In this document: piece by piece, positions 1 through 9,323 of the stretch
Position numbering within the stretch: the first letter of the stretch is position 1
Layout: every line of letters starts with the position of its first letter
The notes under the pieces: model-generated
The model's database searches: none
What the model was told of the DNA's origin: nothing
What the model saw: the letters and a program-made list of their open reading frames with translations, nothing else
Position numbers and translations under genes: made by a program
Assembly: GCA_020633675.1 (NCBI GenBank)
Contig: JACKDE010000001.1
Location: forward strand, 248,001-312,000
DNA from: Deferribacteres bacterium
GTDB taxonomy: Bacteria; Zhuqueibacterota; Zhuqueibacteria; Zhuqueibacterales; Geothermadaptataceae
Direction of reading: 5' to 3'
DNA length: 64,000 nucleotides

Positions 1-2
1 AT

Positions 3-347
3 CACCGTTTGGTCGAATTCATGTTCAGCCTGCCACCTGAATTCCGTATTCGCAAGAATGTGCAAAAGTATTTGCTGAAAAAGGTGTCGGAAAAATATGT
101 GGATCGCGAAATTATTTATCGGCCGAAAGCGCCTTTCGGCTCTCCACTCCGTTCATGGATTCGCGGCCCATTAGCACCAATGGTGGATGATTTGCTCAAT
201 GAAGATAGCCTAAAGAAGCGCGGCTTGTACAATTCGGCCTTTGTCAGCAAGCTGATCAAAAATGATCGAAGCGGTCTCGAAGATAATGCCCATGTAATCT
301 GGACGTTGTTGACCAATGAAGTATGGTTTCAAACATTTTTTCAATAA
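3..347 (+). CDS. Asparagine synthase-like, C-terminal fragment (5' cut by window edge)
   Basis: Only the last 115 codons lie in the window; the reading frame is open to the left edge. The residues HRLVEFMFSLPPEFRIR followed by YRPKAPFGSP and a run ending at a Trp-rich tail match the C-terminal synthetase end of class B asparagine synthases (asnB family). In this family the C-terminal domain activates aspartate with ATP and the N-terminal domain is a glutamine amidotransferase; the N-terminal part is not visible here. Such genes are common in polysaccharide clusters, where they may amidate uronic acids or other glycan substituents. That role is inferred from the genes downstream. The assignment is good, the substrate unknown. 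Confidence 0.7.
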   Translation, partial: HRLVEFMFSLPPEFRIRKNVQKYLLKKVSEKYVDREIIYRPKAPFGSPLRSWIRGPLAPMVDDLLNEDSLKKRGLYNSAFVSKLIKNDRSGLEDNAHVIWTLLTNEVWFQTFFQ

Positions 348-556
348 TTCTTGTTGTGACGTATTTCGAACCGTTTGAGAGAAGGTTGGTTGGATTTTTC
401 AACGTGAATGCAAATCAGTTTATTTGACTGGCTCTTCAAGATTTACAGGATTATACCAGCTTCTGTTTGGCATCGATAGCCTATCCGGTCGATCAGGTGA
501 ATTCTGTCCAATAATGTGTTTTTTCAAAAGTGTTTACGCCCTAAATAAAAGAGACT

Positions 557-2716
557 ATGAAACAAGTTATCCAATATCAAAAAACCGGGGAGATGAGTGT
601 GGCGGAATTGCCGGAGCCGATGCTGAAATCGGGCGGCGTTCTGGTGCGTACAGCCTATTCGCTCATCAGCGCAGGTACGGAGAAAAGCTCGGTGGCGACA
701 GCCCAGGCATCGATGGTCGGCAAGGCGCGCTCGCGTCCTGATTTGGTGAAGCAGGTGTTTGCCAACGTCAAGCGCGAAGGCTTGTTCGCCACTTATGATA
801 AAGTTCAAAATCGTCTCGACAATTATAAAGAGCTCGGCTACAGCGCGGCCGGTGAAGTGGTGGCGTCCGCATCGGACAGATTTAAGCCTGGTGACCGTGT
901 CGCGTGCGCCGGCGTCGGCTTTGCATCGCATGCCGAAATGAATTTCGTGCCGCAAAATCTGACCGTGCCCATCCCGGACGATGTGCTGTATGAAGAAGCC
1001 GCCTTCGCCACCATGGGTGCGATTGCACTGCAGGGCGTGCGGCAAGCGGAGGTGCGACTCGGCGAAAACGTAGTGGTGATCGGCCTTGGCCTGCTCGGCT
1101 TGTTAACGGTGCAATTGCTGAAAGCCAACGGTTGCCGCGTCGTCGGCCTGGATGTCTCGACCGGCAATTTTGCGCTGGCGCAAAAATTTGGCTGCGATGT
1201 CTGTGCGGTCAGCGATTTCGACGCATTGCAGGCGGTGGAAAGCTTTACCCGCGGCCACGGAGCCGATGCGATCATTATCACTGCGGGCACAAAATCGAAT
1301 CAGCCGTTGGAAATGGCCCTGGAAATGGCGCGCAAAAAAGCCAAAGTTGTGGTGGTTGGTGCAGTGAGCATGAACGTGCCCCGTTCGCCGTTTTATGAGA
1401 AAGAGCTGGATTTGCGCATCTCCTGTTCCTACGGCCCCGGCCGCTACGATGCCGATTACGAAGAGCGCGGTATCGATTACCCGGTCGGCTACGTACGTTG
1501 GACGGAAAATCGCAACATGCAAGCTGTGCTCGATCTGATTTCGGCACAGAAGCTCGATGTCAAATCGCTGATTTCGCACCGATTTGCCATTGATGAGGCG
1601 CTGGAAGCTTATGATTTGATCACAGGCAAAAAGCAGGAAAAATACCTCGGCGTTTTGCTGCACTATCCCGCAGTGGAGTCGCAAAATGGCCGCATGCAGA
1701 CGATCACGCTCAACGGCAATGGCGCAGCCAGGCTTGAAGATACCGAAGGCGTTGTTGGCTTCATCGGTGCGGGCAATTTTGCACAGTCTAATCTGATTCC
1801 GCCACTTACAAAACTGGGCACTTATCTGAAGGGCGTTGTGACCTCCAAGCCCGTCAATGCCAAATCCGTAGCAGAAAAATTCGGCTTCACTTTTTGCTCA
1901 ACCGATGCGCAAAAGGTGATCGATGATAGCGAAATCAATACAGTTTTTATCGCCTCCAGGCATGATAGCCATGCCAAATATGTTGCGGCGGCGCTGACAC
2001 AAGGCAAGCATGTTTTTGTTGAGAAACCACTGGCTGTCAATGCCGGGCAATTGCAGGAAGTGACCACCGCGCTGGCCAATGACAGCGCACGTCATGCGAC
2101 ATTGTTTGTCGGCTTCAATCGTCGTTTTTCCCAGCCGTTTAACGACATCAAGCAGTTTTTTCAGGACCGCCGTGAACCGATGGTAATGCATTACCGTGTT
2201 AATGCCGGATTTTTACCGAAAACGCATTGGAGCATGGCGGCAGAGCAAGGTGGGCGAATTATCGGTGAGGCCTGCCATTTTATCGACTGTTTCGCCTATT
2301 TGACCGGCTCGCGTCCGGTGAGTGTGTTTGCACAGGCAATTGCTTCGAAAAACGAGCAGGTCGAGAATCATGACAATGTCGCCGTGACCATCAGTTATGC
2401 AGATGGCTCGGTCGGCAATTTGATTTACCACGCCAATGGCAATAGCGGACTGGCTAAAGAATATTGTGAAGTACATTGCAGTGGCCGCACGGCGATTATG
2501 GATAATTTTAAACAAGTGACCTTTTTCCAGGGCCGACGCAGCCGCAAGGCCAAATATGATGGCGGCAAGGGCCACAGCCAGGAAGTGACACACTTTATAA
2601 AAGTTGTAACCGGAAAAGAAAAAGCAGGACTGCACGTTGACGATATCATTGCAACAACCACTGTCAGCTTCAAAATTCTCGAGTCGCTCCGCACCGGCCA
2701 GCCCACCGCGCTTTGA
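557..2716 (+). CDS. Bi-domain oxidoreductase: zinc-type alcohol dehydrogenase-like + Gfo/Idh/MocA
   Basis: A 719-residue fusion. Residues about 1-375 are a medium-chain dehydrogenase/reductase with a Rossmann core (GLGLLGLLTVQLLKANG, then GLDVSTG). Residues about 395-719 are a Gfo/Idh/MocA domain with its own nucleotide-binding motif (GFIGAGNFAQSN) and the conserved EKPLAV lysine motif. Both domains are expected to bind NAD(P). This fusion is well known next to asparagine-synthase and glycosyltransferase genes in exopolysaccharide clusters, where it probably modifies a nucleotide sugar or glycan. The exact substrate is not known. The ATG at 557 is preceded by a weak AGAGAC ribosome site. The next gene starts about 10 bases after its stop. 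Confidence 0.85.
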   Translation: MKQVIQYQKTGEMSVAELPEPMLKSGGVLVRTAYSLISAGTEKSSVATAQASMVGKARSRPDLVKQVFANVKREGLFATYDKVQNRLDNYKELGYSAAGEVVASASDRFKPGDRVACAGVGFASHAEMNFVPQNLTVPIPDDVLYEEAAFATMGAIALQGVRQAEVRLGENVVVIGLGLLGLLTVQLLKANGCRVVGLDVSTGNFALAQKFGCDVCAVSDFDALQAVESFTRGHGADAIIITAGTKSNQPLEMALEMARKKAKVVVVGAVSMNVPRSPFYEKELDLRISCSYGPGRYDADYEERGIDYPVGYVRWTENRNMQAVLDLISAQKLDVKSLISHRFAIDEALEAYDLITGKKQEKYLGVLLHYPAVESQNGRMQTITLNGNGAARLEDTEGVVGFIGAGNFAQSNLIPPLTKLGTYLKGVVTSKPVNAKSVAEKFGFTFCSTDAQKVIDDSEINTVFIASRHDSHAKYVAAALTQGKHVFVEKPLAVNAGQLQEVTTALANDSARHATLFVGFNRRFSQPFNDIKQFFQDRREPMVMHYRVNAGFLPKTHWSMAAEQGGRIIGEACHFIDCFAYLTGSRPVSVFAQAIASKNEQVENHDNVAVTISYADGSVGNLIYHANGNSGLAKEYCEVHCSGRTAIMDNFKQVTFFQGRRSRKAKYDGGKGHSQEVTHFIKVVTGKEKAGLHVDDIIATTTVSFKILESLRTGQPTAL

Positions 2717-2726
2717 CCCAAACAGC

Positions 2727-3884
2727 GTGGTTTGGCAGAAAATCAGCACAAGTGCAGCGAAATTAGAGCGCTATATTTTGGCGGAAAATTATCGCGGCTA
2801 CGATCCGTTCGATGCGTTGCTGTCGCCGCTCTTCCAACTGCCAGTGTTGCGAACGAACAAGTTGGCGCGGTTTGGTGCGCAACAGGTCGTGAAGCGCAGC
2901 CCCGTCAATTTGCGCAGCCTGCTGGCCGTGCCAAAAGGTGAAAATCCGGTAACGTTCGGACTCTGTTTGCAAGCCTTCACTGCGCTGCAACAGGTTTTTG
3001 TGCAAAAAGCAGAGCATTACCGGATGCAGATTGCAATTTGTCTCGAACAGCTCGAAGCGCTGCAATCAAAGGGCTACAGCGGCGCTTGCTGGGGCTATGA
3101 TTTTGATTGGGAAGCACGTTACGCCAAAATCCCGGCTTACACGCCGACAGTCGTTGCGACCGGATTTATCACCAACGCGCTGTTTGAATATTATCAGACG
3201 ACTGGCGATCAGCGTGCTTTTAATCTGTGCGAAAGCGCCACGCATTTTGTGCGCAATGATCTACACAAAACACGTAAGGGCGAGGTCTTCTGCTACTCGT
3301 ATTCACCACTCGATCAGCAGGTGGTGTTTAATGCATCCATGAAAGGCGCGCGTCTTTTGATGCAGGTTTATTCAGTCACCGGTGATGAAACGCTACGCAA
3401 AGAAGCTGCTGCGGCTGTTGCCTATGTGATGGATTTGCAGCGAGCAGATGGAGCCTGGTCGTACGCACACGGTGATGCACGAACGTGGGTCGACAATTTT
3501 CACACCGCGTATGTACTCGACTGTTTGGATGTATTTTTAGAAAATTCGCAAGAATCTGCGTTTGAGGTACAGCGTGAAAAGGGGCTTGATTACTATCTGC
3601 GCCATTTTTTTGAAGCCGATGGCGCGCCAAAGTATTACGATCAGTCGCTCTACCCGGTTGATGCGACGGCAGCGGCGCAAAGTATACTCACGCTATCCCG
3701 GGTGGGTGAGTTGGAGCTGGCTACCAAAGTCGCATTGTGGATGAGCGAACACATGCAGGACGCCAGCGGCTACTTTTACTACCAAAAGCACCGCAGATAC
3801 ATGAACAAAATATCCTACATGCGCTGGTCGAACGCCTGGATGCTGGCGGCGTTGAGCGCACTGCTTTTGCGGATGAAGAAATGA
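2727..3884 (+). CDS. Polysaccharide-cluster alpha/alpha-toroid protein (function unknown)
   Basis: About 386 residues. The segment YRGYDPFDALLSP near the start, then a series of helical repeats rich in aromatic residues (CWGYDFDWEAR, WSYAHGD, MRWSNAWMLAALSAL), matches a family found in surface-polysaccharide loci. Many databases call this family 'delta-aminolevulinic acid dehydratase', but it looks like an alpha/alpha toroid (terpenoid-cyclase or glycosidase-like fold) and has nothing to do with haem synthesis. The open frame extends upstream to a TTG at 2637 inside the previous gene. I prefer the GTG at 2727, just after the upstream stop, because the conserved family start lies shortly after it. 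No clear ribosome site supports either start. Possible roles are glycan lyase/hydrolase or scaffold. Confidence 0.65.
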   Translation: MVWQKISTSAAKLERYILAENYRGYDPFDALLSPLFQLPVLRTNKLARFGAQQVVKRSPVNLRSLLAVPKGENPVTFGLCLQAFTALQQVFVQKAEHYRMQIAICLEQLEALQSKGYSGACWGYDFDWEARYAKIPAYTPTVVATGFITNALFEYYQTTGDQRAFNLCESATHFVRNDLHKTRKGEVFCYSYSPLDQQVVFNASMKGARLLMQVYSVTGDETLRKEAAAAVAYVMDLQRADGAWSYAHGDARTWVDNFHTAYVLDCLDVFLENSQESAFEVQREKGLDYYLRHFFEADGAPKYYDQSLYPVDATAAAQSILTLSRVGELELATKVALWMSEHMQDASGYFYYQKHRRYMNKISYMRWSNAWMLAALSALLLRMKK

Positions 3885-3917
3885 CAGAGAAGCAAAGTTC
3901 AAAATACGAAGCACAAA

Positions 3918-4676
3918 ATGCAATACATAGCTATGAGTGAATTCCGAACCAATTTTTTAGGCTATCCCGTCGATAATATCAATCTCGATGAATTGCTCGA
4001 TTTTGCAAAAGAGACGATAACGGTGGACGAGTATCATTACCTGGCGGTGCAAAATGCCAACAAAATGTACTTGTCCGAAAAGCACGCACAGGTGAGACAG
4101 TTCATCGAGCGCGCCAAAATCATTCTCCCGGAAAATGCCATCAATATGGGTATGCGGGTTTTACGCAAGCCACTCAAGCAGCGCAACATGGGCGGTGTAC
4201 ACGTCATGGAAGCACTGCTGGAGCTGGCACATGCTGAACACTTTTCAATATCGCTTTTCGGTGCACAGCAGAATGAGCTGAACAGTCTGGTGCAAAATAT
4301 CCAGCAAAAATATCCCAATATTGCGGTGAAAAGCCATCGCAATGGCTATTTTGGTTTGGAAGAAGAGCCGCTGATCGTCGAGCAAATCCGTGCATGCCGT
4401 CCGAATATTTTGTTCATCGGTTTGGGTTCACCAAAGCAGGAGTTGTTTATCGACAAATATTGGCAGGAGTTGCAAGCCAACATCATCATCGGCGTTGGGG
4501 GCAGCTTTAAAGTGCTCGCAGGGCTCGAAAGTCCGGCGCCAGCGTGGAGCAAATACGGACTGGAGTGGCTATACCGTTCGTGGCAGGATCCGAAGAAACT
4601 CAAGCGCTATTTTGTGATCAATTCTTTCTATTTGTATAAATTTACCAAGTATTTATTAACGCAGAAAAGCAGGTAA
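3918..4676 (+). CDS. WecG/TagA/CpsF-family glycosyltransferase (GT26)
   Basis: 252 residues, the usual length of GT26 enzymes, which transfer N-acetylmannosamine or a related sugar from a UDP-sugar onto a lipid-linked first sugar at the inner face of the membrane. Visible family marks are FLGYPVDNINLDE near the start, AVQNANKMYLSE, the RNMGG segment and the C-terminal FIGLGSPKQELFI motif. The gene lies just before the initiating sugar transferase, which fits it adding the second sugar of the repeat unit. The start could also be the second ATG at 3933, which gives MSEFRTNFLG, closer to typical family N-termini; neither has a strong ribosome site. Confidence 0.88.
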   Translation: MQYIAMSEFRTNFLGYPVDNINLDELLDFAKETITVDEYHYLAVQNANKMYLSEKHAQVRQFIERAKIILPENAINMGMRVLRKPLKQRNMGGVHVMEALLELAHAEHFSISLFGAQQNELNSLVQNIQQKYPNIAVKSHRNGYFGLEEEPLIVEQIRACRPNILFIGLGSPKQELFIDKYWQELQANIIIGVGGSFKVLAGLESPAPAWSKYGLEWLYRSWQDPKKLKRYFVINSFYLYKFTKYLLTQKSR

Positions 4677-4905
4677 GTTGATATAATATGTAAAAATGCG
4701 TATTCGTTAATTTTTGCGATATTCTGACAATCCGCTCATTGCATCAAAAATTGAACTCTGACAGGCGATACAGACACAAAACTGAATTCCTTGTCACTTG
4801 CTAAATTTTGAATGAAACTGCCATTTTCCATGAAATGGATTTCATCTTTGCTTAAGCAACAGACGACAACACGTCATTACAACAAGCACTACATCGGAGA
4901 TAAAA

Positions 4906-6336
4906 ATGGCACTGATCAAGTACTCCCGGCTCATCCATCAGATTATCTTGCTGCTGGACATCGTTCTGACCGGGCTGGCATTTATCGCCGCAGTTCATGT
5001 GCGTGATTTTTTGCTGCCAATCATCCCGTCAGCAGGCGCAATTACCATTCAAAACTACTATTTTCACATTGCATTGATTTGTTTGGTGTGGCTGATTATT
5101 CTCTCTTTCCAGGATGGCTATTCCAAACAGCGTTTTCTCTCTTTAAACAAGGAGATTACGCAAATTGCCAAGATGCTCTTGTGGGGATTTTTGATTGTAT
5201 CCGCGCTCGGATTTCTCTCGAAAGAAACGAGTCTGCCGCGTACTTTGCTTGTGTTGTTTTTATTTATCAATTTTGCTTTTTTAGTTGCAGAAAAAGCAAT
5301 TTTGCATAAATATATCAACCATCTGCGCGCAAAGGGCTTCAACCATGCCAAAGTGCTGATCGTTGGCACAAGCGATTTGGCAAGGCGATTTGTTGAATCA
5401 GCGGGCAGTTACGAGCCATGGGGAATCGATGTCGTCGGTTTCCTGGCTGAAGACGAATCAAAGGTTGGTACGCGTATTTCAAAATCAAAAGTGATCGGCA
5501 CCTTCAAAGACCTTGAGTTTGTTCTACATAGCAACTATATCGATGAAGTGATTTTTGCGACCGATATAAAACATTTCGCAGAAGTGGAAGAAATGTTCAA
5601 GAAGTGCCGGCTCGAAGGTGTGCAGGCCCGGGTAATTTCGAGCATCCTGAAAGACTTCGTTTCGAGCATGACTGTGGATATCAAATACGGTTATCCCATT
5701 CTCACGTATTCGCCTTTTAAGGCAAAGGACTGGCAGCTATTGCTCAAGCGTGTCATTGATATTGCTATTTCATCGATCTTGCTGATTCCGTTTACGCTGG
5801 TGATTTTGCCTGTCGTATCAGCTCTGATTAAGCTGACTTCCGAAGGCCCGATTTTTTACCGTTGGCAAGTGATGGGGGCAAACAAGCGTCGGTTTATCGG
5901 GTATAAATTTCGCACCATGTATATCAATGCTGATGAAATCAAAAAGCAACTGATGGAACAGAATGAGATGTCCGGCCCGGTTTTTAAAATGGAACGTGAT
6001 CCGCGGATTACGCCGGTTGGTCGGTTTTTGCGCAAACTCAGTATCGATGAATTGCCACAGCTTTGGTCGGTGCTGAAAGGCGATATGAGCCTGGTCGGTC
6101 CGCGTCCGCCGCTGCAATCCGAAGTGGAACATTTTGAAAGCTGGCATCGTCGCAAGCTTTCCGTGAAGCCCGGCATAACCTGCTTGTGGCAAATCAACGG
6201 ACGCAGCCAGATCAGCGATTTTAATGAGTGGGTCAAGCTGGACCTGGAATACATCGACAATTGGTCGTTGTGGTTGGATATGAAAATTCTTTTTAAAACG
6301 ATACCTGTGGTATTGTTAGGAATCGGAGCGAGATAA
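4906..6336 (+). CDS. Initiating undecaprenyl-phosphate sugar phosphotransferase (WbaP/WcaJ type)
   Basis: 476 residues with the standard layout of polyprenyl glycosylphosphotransferases. There are several membrane segments in residues 10-130, a cytosolic Rossmann-like CoA-binding domain at about 135-260 (KVLIVGTSDLARRFVES) and a C-terminal sugar-transferase catalytic domain. The catalytic domain carries GYKFRTMYINADE, LRKLSIDELPQLWSVLKGD, SLVGPRPP and KPGITCLWQINGRS. The enzyme moves a sugar-1-phosphate, usually glucose or galactose, from a UDP-sugar to undecaprenyl phosphate, starting glycan assembly. The ATG at 4906 follows a GGAG site (ATCGGAGATAAAA). Its stop directly abuts the next ATG, so the two genes are probably co-translated. 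Confidence 0.92.
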   Translation: MALIKYSRLIHQIILLLDIVLTGLAFIAAVHVRDFLLPIIPSAGAITIQNYYFHIALICLVWLIILSFQDGYSKQRFLSLNKEITQIAKMLLWGFLIVSALGFLSKETSLPRTLLVLFLFINFAFLVAEKAILHKYINHLRAKGFNHAKVLIVGTSDLARRFVESAGSYEPWGIDVVGFLAEDESKVGTRISKSKVIGTFKDLEFVLHSNYIDEVIFATDIKHFAEVEEMFKKCRLEGVQARVISSILKDFVSSMTVDIKYGYPILTYSPFKAKDWQLLLKRVIDIAISSILLIPFTLVILPVVSALIKLTSEGPIFYRWQVMGANKRRFIGYKFRTMYINADEIKKQLMEQNEMSGPVFKMERDPRITPVGRFLRKLSIDELPQLWSVLKGDMSLVGPRPPLQSEVEHFESWHRRKLSVKPGITCLWQINGRSQISDFNEWVKLDLEYIDNWSLWLDMKILFKTIPVVLLGIGAR

Positions 6337-7449
6337 ATGAAGGTTTTGGTTACCGGCGGTGCTGGTTTTATTGGCTCACATACAGTTGACCGGTTGCTGG
6401 CAATGGGGCACGAAGTCCGCATTCTCGATAATCTGCAGCAACCTGTGCATTTAAAGGGCAAGCCCGATTATGTGCCCAATGAAGCTGAGTTTGTTTATGG
6501 CGATGTGCGCGATAAAGCGACACTCACCTACGCGCTCGATGGCGTCGATGTGGTGTATCACTTTGCCGCATATCAGGATTACCTGCCGGATTTCAGCACC
6601 TATTTTCAGGTCAACAGTGTCAGCACGGCATTGCTGTATGAGATCATTGTCGAGAAAAAGCTGCCGGTGCAGAAAGTCATTGTGGCGGCTTCACAGGCCG
6701 TGCTGGGCGAAGGGCTGTACAAATCACCGGCTTTTGGTGAAATGATTCCGGACATCCGGCTCGAAAGCCAACTCAGAAACGGGGATTGGGAGCACCATTG
6801 TCCGCAGACTGGCGAAGTCATGCCTTATCTGCCGACACCGGAAGAACGCATCAATCCGCAAAATCAATATGCACTTTCGAAGCATGCTGAAGAGCAGATC
6901 GCGATTCACCTTGGCCGTCGTTACGGCATCCCGTCGGTGGCGATGCGCTACTCGATCGTGCAGGGGCCGCGGCAGTCGTTTTACAATGCGTACTCCGGTG
7001 CGATGCGCATTTTTTCACTGCATCTCTATTTCCGCAAATCGCCGACCATTTATGAAGATGGCCAGCAAATCCGCGACTACATCAATATCAACGATGTGGT
7101 GGACGCTAACATTCGTGTGCTGGAAGATGAACGCGCCAGTTACCAGGTATTTAATGTCGGTGGCGGCAAGCCGTACACGGTTTCCGAGTTTTACCAAATT
7201 ATGCAAAATGAAGTCGGCCGCGAGCAGCCGGCGATTTTGGAAAATTATTACCGCTATGGCGATACGCGTCACATTTTTTCCGATATTTCAAAGCTCAAGG
7301 CGCTTGACTGGGCACCCAAAAGGCCGATTGAGCAAAGCATTCGCGACTATTGGGACTATCTCAATCAGCAATCCGATATCGACGATATTCTGGACTTTGC
7401 CGAGAAGACGATGAAAAATCTCAACGTGGTACGCAGGGCGGAAAGATAA
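6337..7449 (+). CDS. NAD-dependent nucleotide-sugar epimerase/dehydratase
   Basis: 370-residue extended short-chain dehydrogenase. It starts with the NAD-binding motif GGAGFIGSHTVDRLL, has the acidic residue of the first beta strand (RILDNLQQP) and the catalytic Tyr-x3-Lys in YALSKHAEEQ. It resembles UDP-glucose 4-epimerases and related 4,6-dehydratases, so it probably interconverts a UDP- or GDP-activated sugar for the glycan made by this cluster. The exact substrate cannot be read from sequence. The ATG follows the sugar-transferase stop with no gap and is served by GGAGCGAG inside that gene. A 16-bp inverted repeat follows the stop, before the heptose genes. Confidence 0.85.
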   Translation: MKVLVTGGAGFIGSHTVDRLLAMGHEVRILDNLQQPVHLKGKPDYVPNEAEFVYGDVRDKATLTYALDGVDVVYHFAAYQDYLPDFSTYFQVNSVSTALLYEIIVEKKLPVQKVIVAASQAVLGEGLYKSPAFGEMIPDIRLESQLRNGDWEHHCPQTGEVMPYLPTPEERINPQNQYALSKHAEEQIAIHLGRRYGIPSVAMRYSIVQGPRQSFYNAYSGAMRIFSLHLYFRKSPTIYEDGQQIRDYININDVVDANIRVLEDERASYQVFNVGGGKPYTVSEFYQIMQNEVGREQPAILENYYRYGDTRHIFSDISKLKALDWAPKRPIEQSIRDYWDYLNQQSDIDDILDFAEKTMKNLNVVRRAER

Positions 7450-7459
7450 GAAAAAGAGT

Positions 7460-7542
7460 GCAGAGCTCGCTTTGCATAGAATACAGGAGTGCAAGGCTTG
7501 CCCCGAATTCCAATATCGAAGGGATGGCAAAGCGAGCTCTGC
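7460..7542. repeat. Perfect 16-bp inverted repeat in the intergenic gap
   Basis: The arms GCAGAGCTCGCTTTGC (7460-7475) and GCAAAGCGAGCTCTGC (7527-7542) are exact reverse complements with a 51-base interior. There is no T-run, so it is not a classical terminator. It sits between the epimerase and the nucleotidyltransferase genes, all on the plus strand. It may be an mRNA-stabilising hairpin, an attenuator or a small palindromic repeat. Confidence 0.75.
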
Positions 7543-7586
7543 GAATTAGAATTGGATGGCAGATTTAAGATGACAAGAGGCGCTCT

Positions 7587-8303
7587 TTGAAAGTATTTTT
7601 GCTCGCAGCCGGGCTTGGCACCCGCCTACGGCCGTTGACGAATGATATTCCCAAGTGCCTGGTGTCCTTAAAAGGCAAGCCGCTGCTGGATTACTGGTTT
7701 TCACTGTTCGCTGCCCATGGCGTAACCGAAGTGTTGGTCAATCTGCATCACCATGCGGAGAAGGTGCAGGCCTTTCTGGAAGCGAGTCTGTACCCGTTTC
7801 GCATCATTCCGTTTTATGAATCCACGCTGTTGGGCAGCGCCGGTACGATTCACGCCAACCGTGAGTGGGTTACGGATGAAAAAAGCTTTTTAATCGCCTA
7901 TGCCGACAATTTGACCAACACCAATTTGAGCGCATTCCGGCGATTCCATCTGGAACAGGATGCACTTTTGACGATGGGACTGTTTGAAACAAACCGGCCA
8001 AAAGAGTGCGGCATTGCCTTGCTGGATCACGAAAAAAATATTGTGGACTTTACCGAAAAGCCGCAGCAGCCAAAATCGACACTGGCGAATGCCGGATTGT
8101 ATATGGCGAGCCCGGGGATTTTTGACTATTTCCAGGAAGACTACCCCCAGGATTTGGGCTTCGATATTTTGCCCAAACTCGTTGGACAAATGAAAGGTTT
8201 CCATATAGAAGATTATTTGCTCGATATCGGCAACTTGGAGCGTTATCAGCGTGCGATCAATGATATCGAATCATTTAAATTTACCCAGGGAGGGTTGAAA
8301 TGA
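7587..8303 (+). CDS. hddC: Heptose-1-phosphate nucleotidyltransferase (HddC-like)
   Basis: 238 residues with the nucleotidyltransferase signature AAGLGTRLRPLTNDIPKCLV at the start and the conserved acidic pair around AYADNL. Enzymes of this size activate sugar-1-phosphates with GTP, CTP, ATP or UTP. The next two genes encode a heptose kinase and a fused heptose isomerase/phosphatase, so the likely reaction is D-glycero-alpha-D-manno-heptose-1-phosphate to the GDP form; the nucleotide is inferred. The start is a TTG at 7587; the only upstream ribosome-like sequence is AGAGGCG. The stop overlaps the next ATG by four bases (ATGA), showing translational coupling. Confidence 0.78.
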   Translation: MKVFLLAAGLGTRLRPLTNDIPKCLVSLKGKPLLDYWFSLFAAHGVTEVLVNLHHHAEKVQAFLEASLYPFRIIPFYESTLLGSAGTIHANREWVTDEKSFLIAYADNLTNTNLSAFRRFHLEQDALLTMGLFETNRPKECGIALLDHEKNIVDFTEKPQQPKSTLANAGLYMASPGIFDYFQEDYPQDLGFDILPKLVGQMKGFHIEDYLLDIGNLERYQRAINDIESFKFTQGGLK

Positions 8304-9289
8304 TTATCACACAAACGCCGCTCCGCATCAGTTTTGCCGGTGGAGGAACTGATCTGCAGGATTTCTACAACAATGAAGATGGCAAAGTCATCAGCACGGC
8401 CATTGACAAGTTTATTTTTGTGATTGTCAATGAACGTTTTGACGAGAAAATTTACGTCAATTATTCGAAAAAAGAGATTGTCGACAACATCGACGATATC
8501 CAGCACGAGCTGGTGCGGGAAGCCTTGCGCAAAACCGGCATTCGCAATGGCGTCGAGATCACCATGCTGGCGGACATCCCTTCCGAAGGTTCGGGATTAG
8601 GCTCTTCCAGCAGCCTGACGGTTGGCTTGCTGAATGCCTTTTACATGTACCATGGCGAGCAGGTAACGGCTGAACGTTTGGCGCGCGAAGCCTGTGAAAT
8701 TGAAATCGACTTATGCGGCAAGCCAATCGGCAAGCAGGATCAGTACATCGCAGCGTACGGTGGTGTAAGAGAATTTACTTTCCGTCGCGATGGCAGTGTG
8801 GGAGTTGAGAAAATTGAATTGGATCCCGCACACTTTCGCAGGCTCGGTTCAGGTTTGTTGCTGTTTTTTACAAATTTAACCCGCAAATCTTCTGAAATTT
8901 TAACCGAGCAAAAACAAAAAACCACTGACAAGCTCGAAGCGCTGCAAAAGCTGAAAGCCTTCGTGCCGATGGTTCGAAACGCGATAGAGCAGCGCGCTTA
9001 TCAGGTCATTGGAGAAATTTTGCACGAGAGCTGGCAGATCAAGCAAAGGTTGGCCAGCAAAATCTCAAATGATACCATTGAAGACCTTTACGATATTGCC
9101 CGTTCAGCCGGGGCGCTCGGCGGCAAGGTGGCCGGTGCCGGCGGTGGCGGATTTTTACTTTTGTATGTCGCACGCGATAAGCAGGATGCCGTTCGCTCAG
9201 CGCTGAAAGGCTCACGTGAGCTGCCATTTTTGCTCGAGCAGGATGGTAGCAAGGTGATTTTCAATCAGCGTCGCTACCCAGCGCGGTAA
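8300..9289 (+). CDS. hddA: D-glycero-D-manno-heptose-7-phosphate kinase (GHMP family, HddA-like)
   Basis: 329 residues. The N-terminus TPLRISFAGGGTDLQDFY is typical of heptose-7-phosphate kinases. The GHMP phosphate-binding loop is SEGSGLGSSSSLTVGLL at about residues 95-112, and the third motif KVAGAGGGGFLLLYV lies near residues 275-290. The family phosphorylates C1 of heptose 7-phosphate with ATP to give the 1,7-bisphosphate. The ATG lies four bases inside the preceding nucleotidyltransferase gene and a GGGAGGG ribosome site lies just upstream. The neighbours supply the isomerase, phosphatase and nucleotidyl transfer steps, which supports this substrate over fucose or galactose. Confidence 0.85.
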   Translation: MIITQTPLRISFAGGGTDLQDFYNNEDGKVISTAIDKFIFVIVNERFDEKIYVNYSKKEIVDNIDDIQHELVREALRKTGIRNGVEITMLADIPSEGSGLGSSSSLTVGLLNAFYMYHGEQVTAERLAREACEIEIDLCGKPIGKQDQYIAAYGGVREFTFRRDGSVGVEKIELDPAHFRRLGSGLLLFFTNLTRKSSEILTEQKQKTTDKLEALQKLKAFVPMVRNAIEQRAYQVIGEILHESWQIKQRLASKISNDTIEDLYDIARSAGALGGKVAGAGGGGFLLLYVARDKQDAVRSALKGSRELPFLLEQDGSKVIFNQRRYPAR

Positions 9290-9323
9290 TGATTTAAGGA
9301 CAATTCATCAGGAGTTCACAGCG

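Noticed and set aside
2637..2726. N-terminal extension of the toroid protein from a TTG
   Set aside because: It overlaps the previous gene in another frame and adds residues before the conserved family start; the later GTG at 2727 is preferred.
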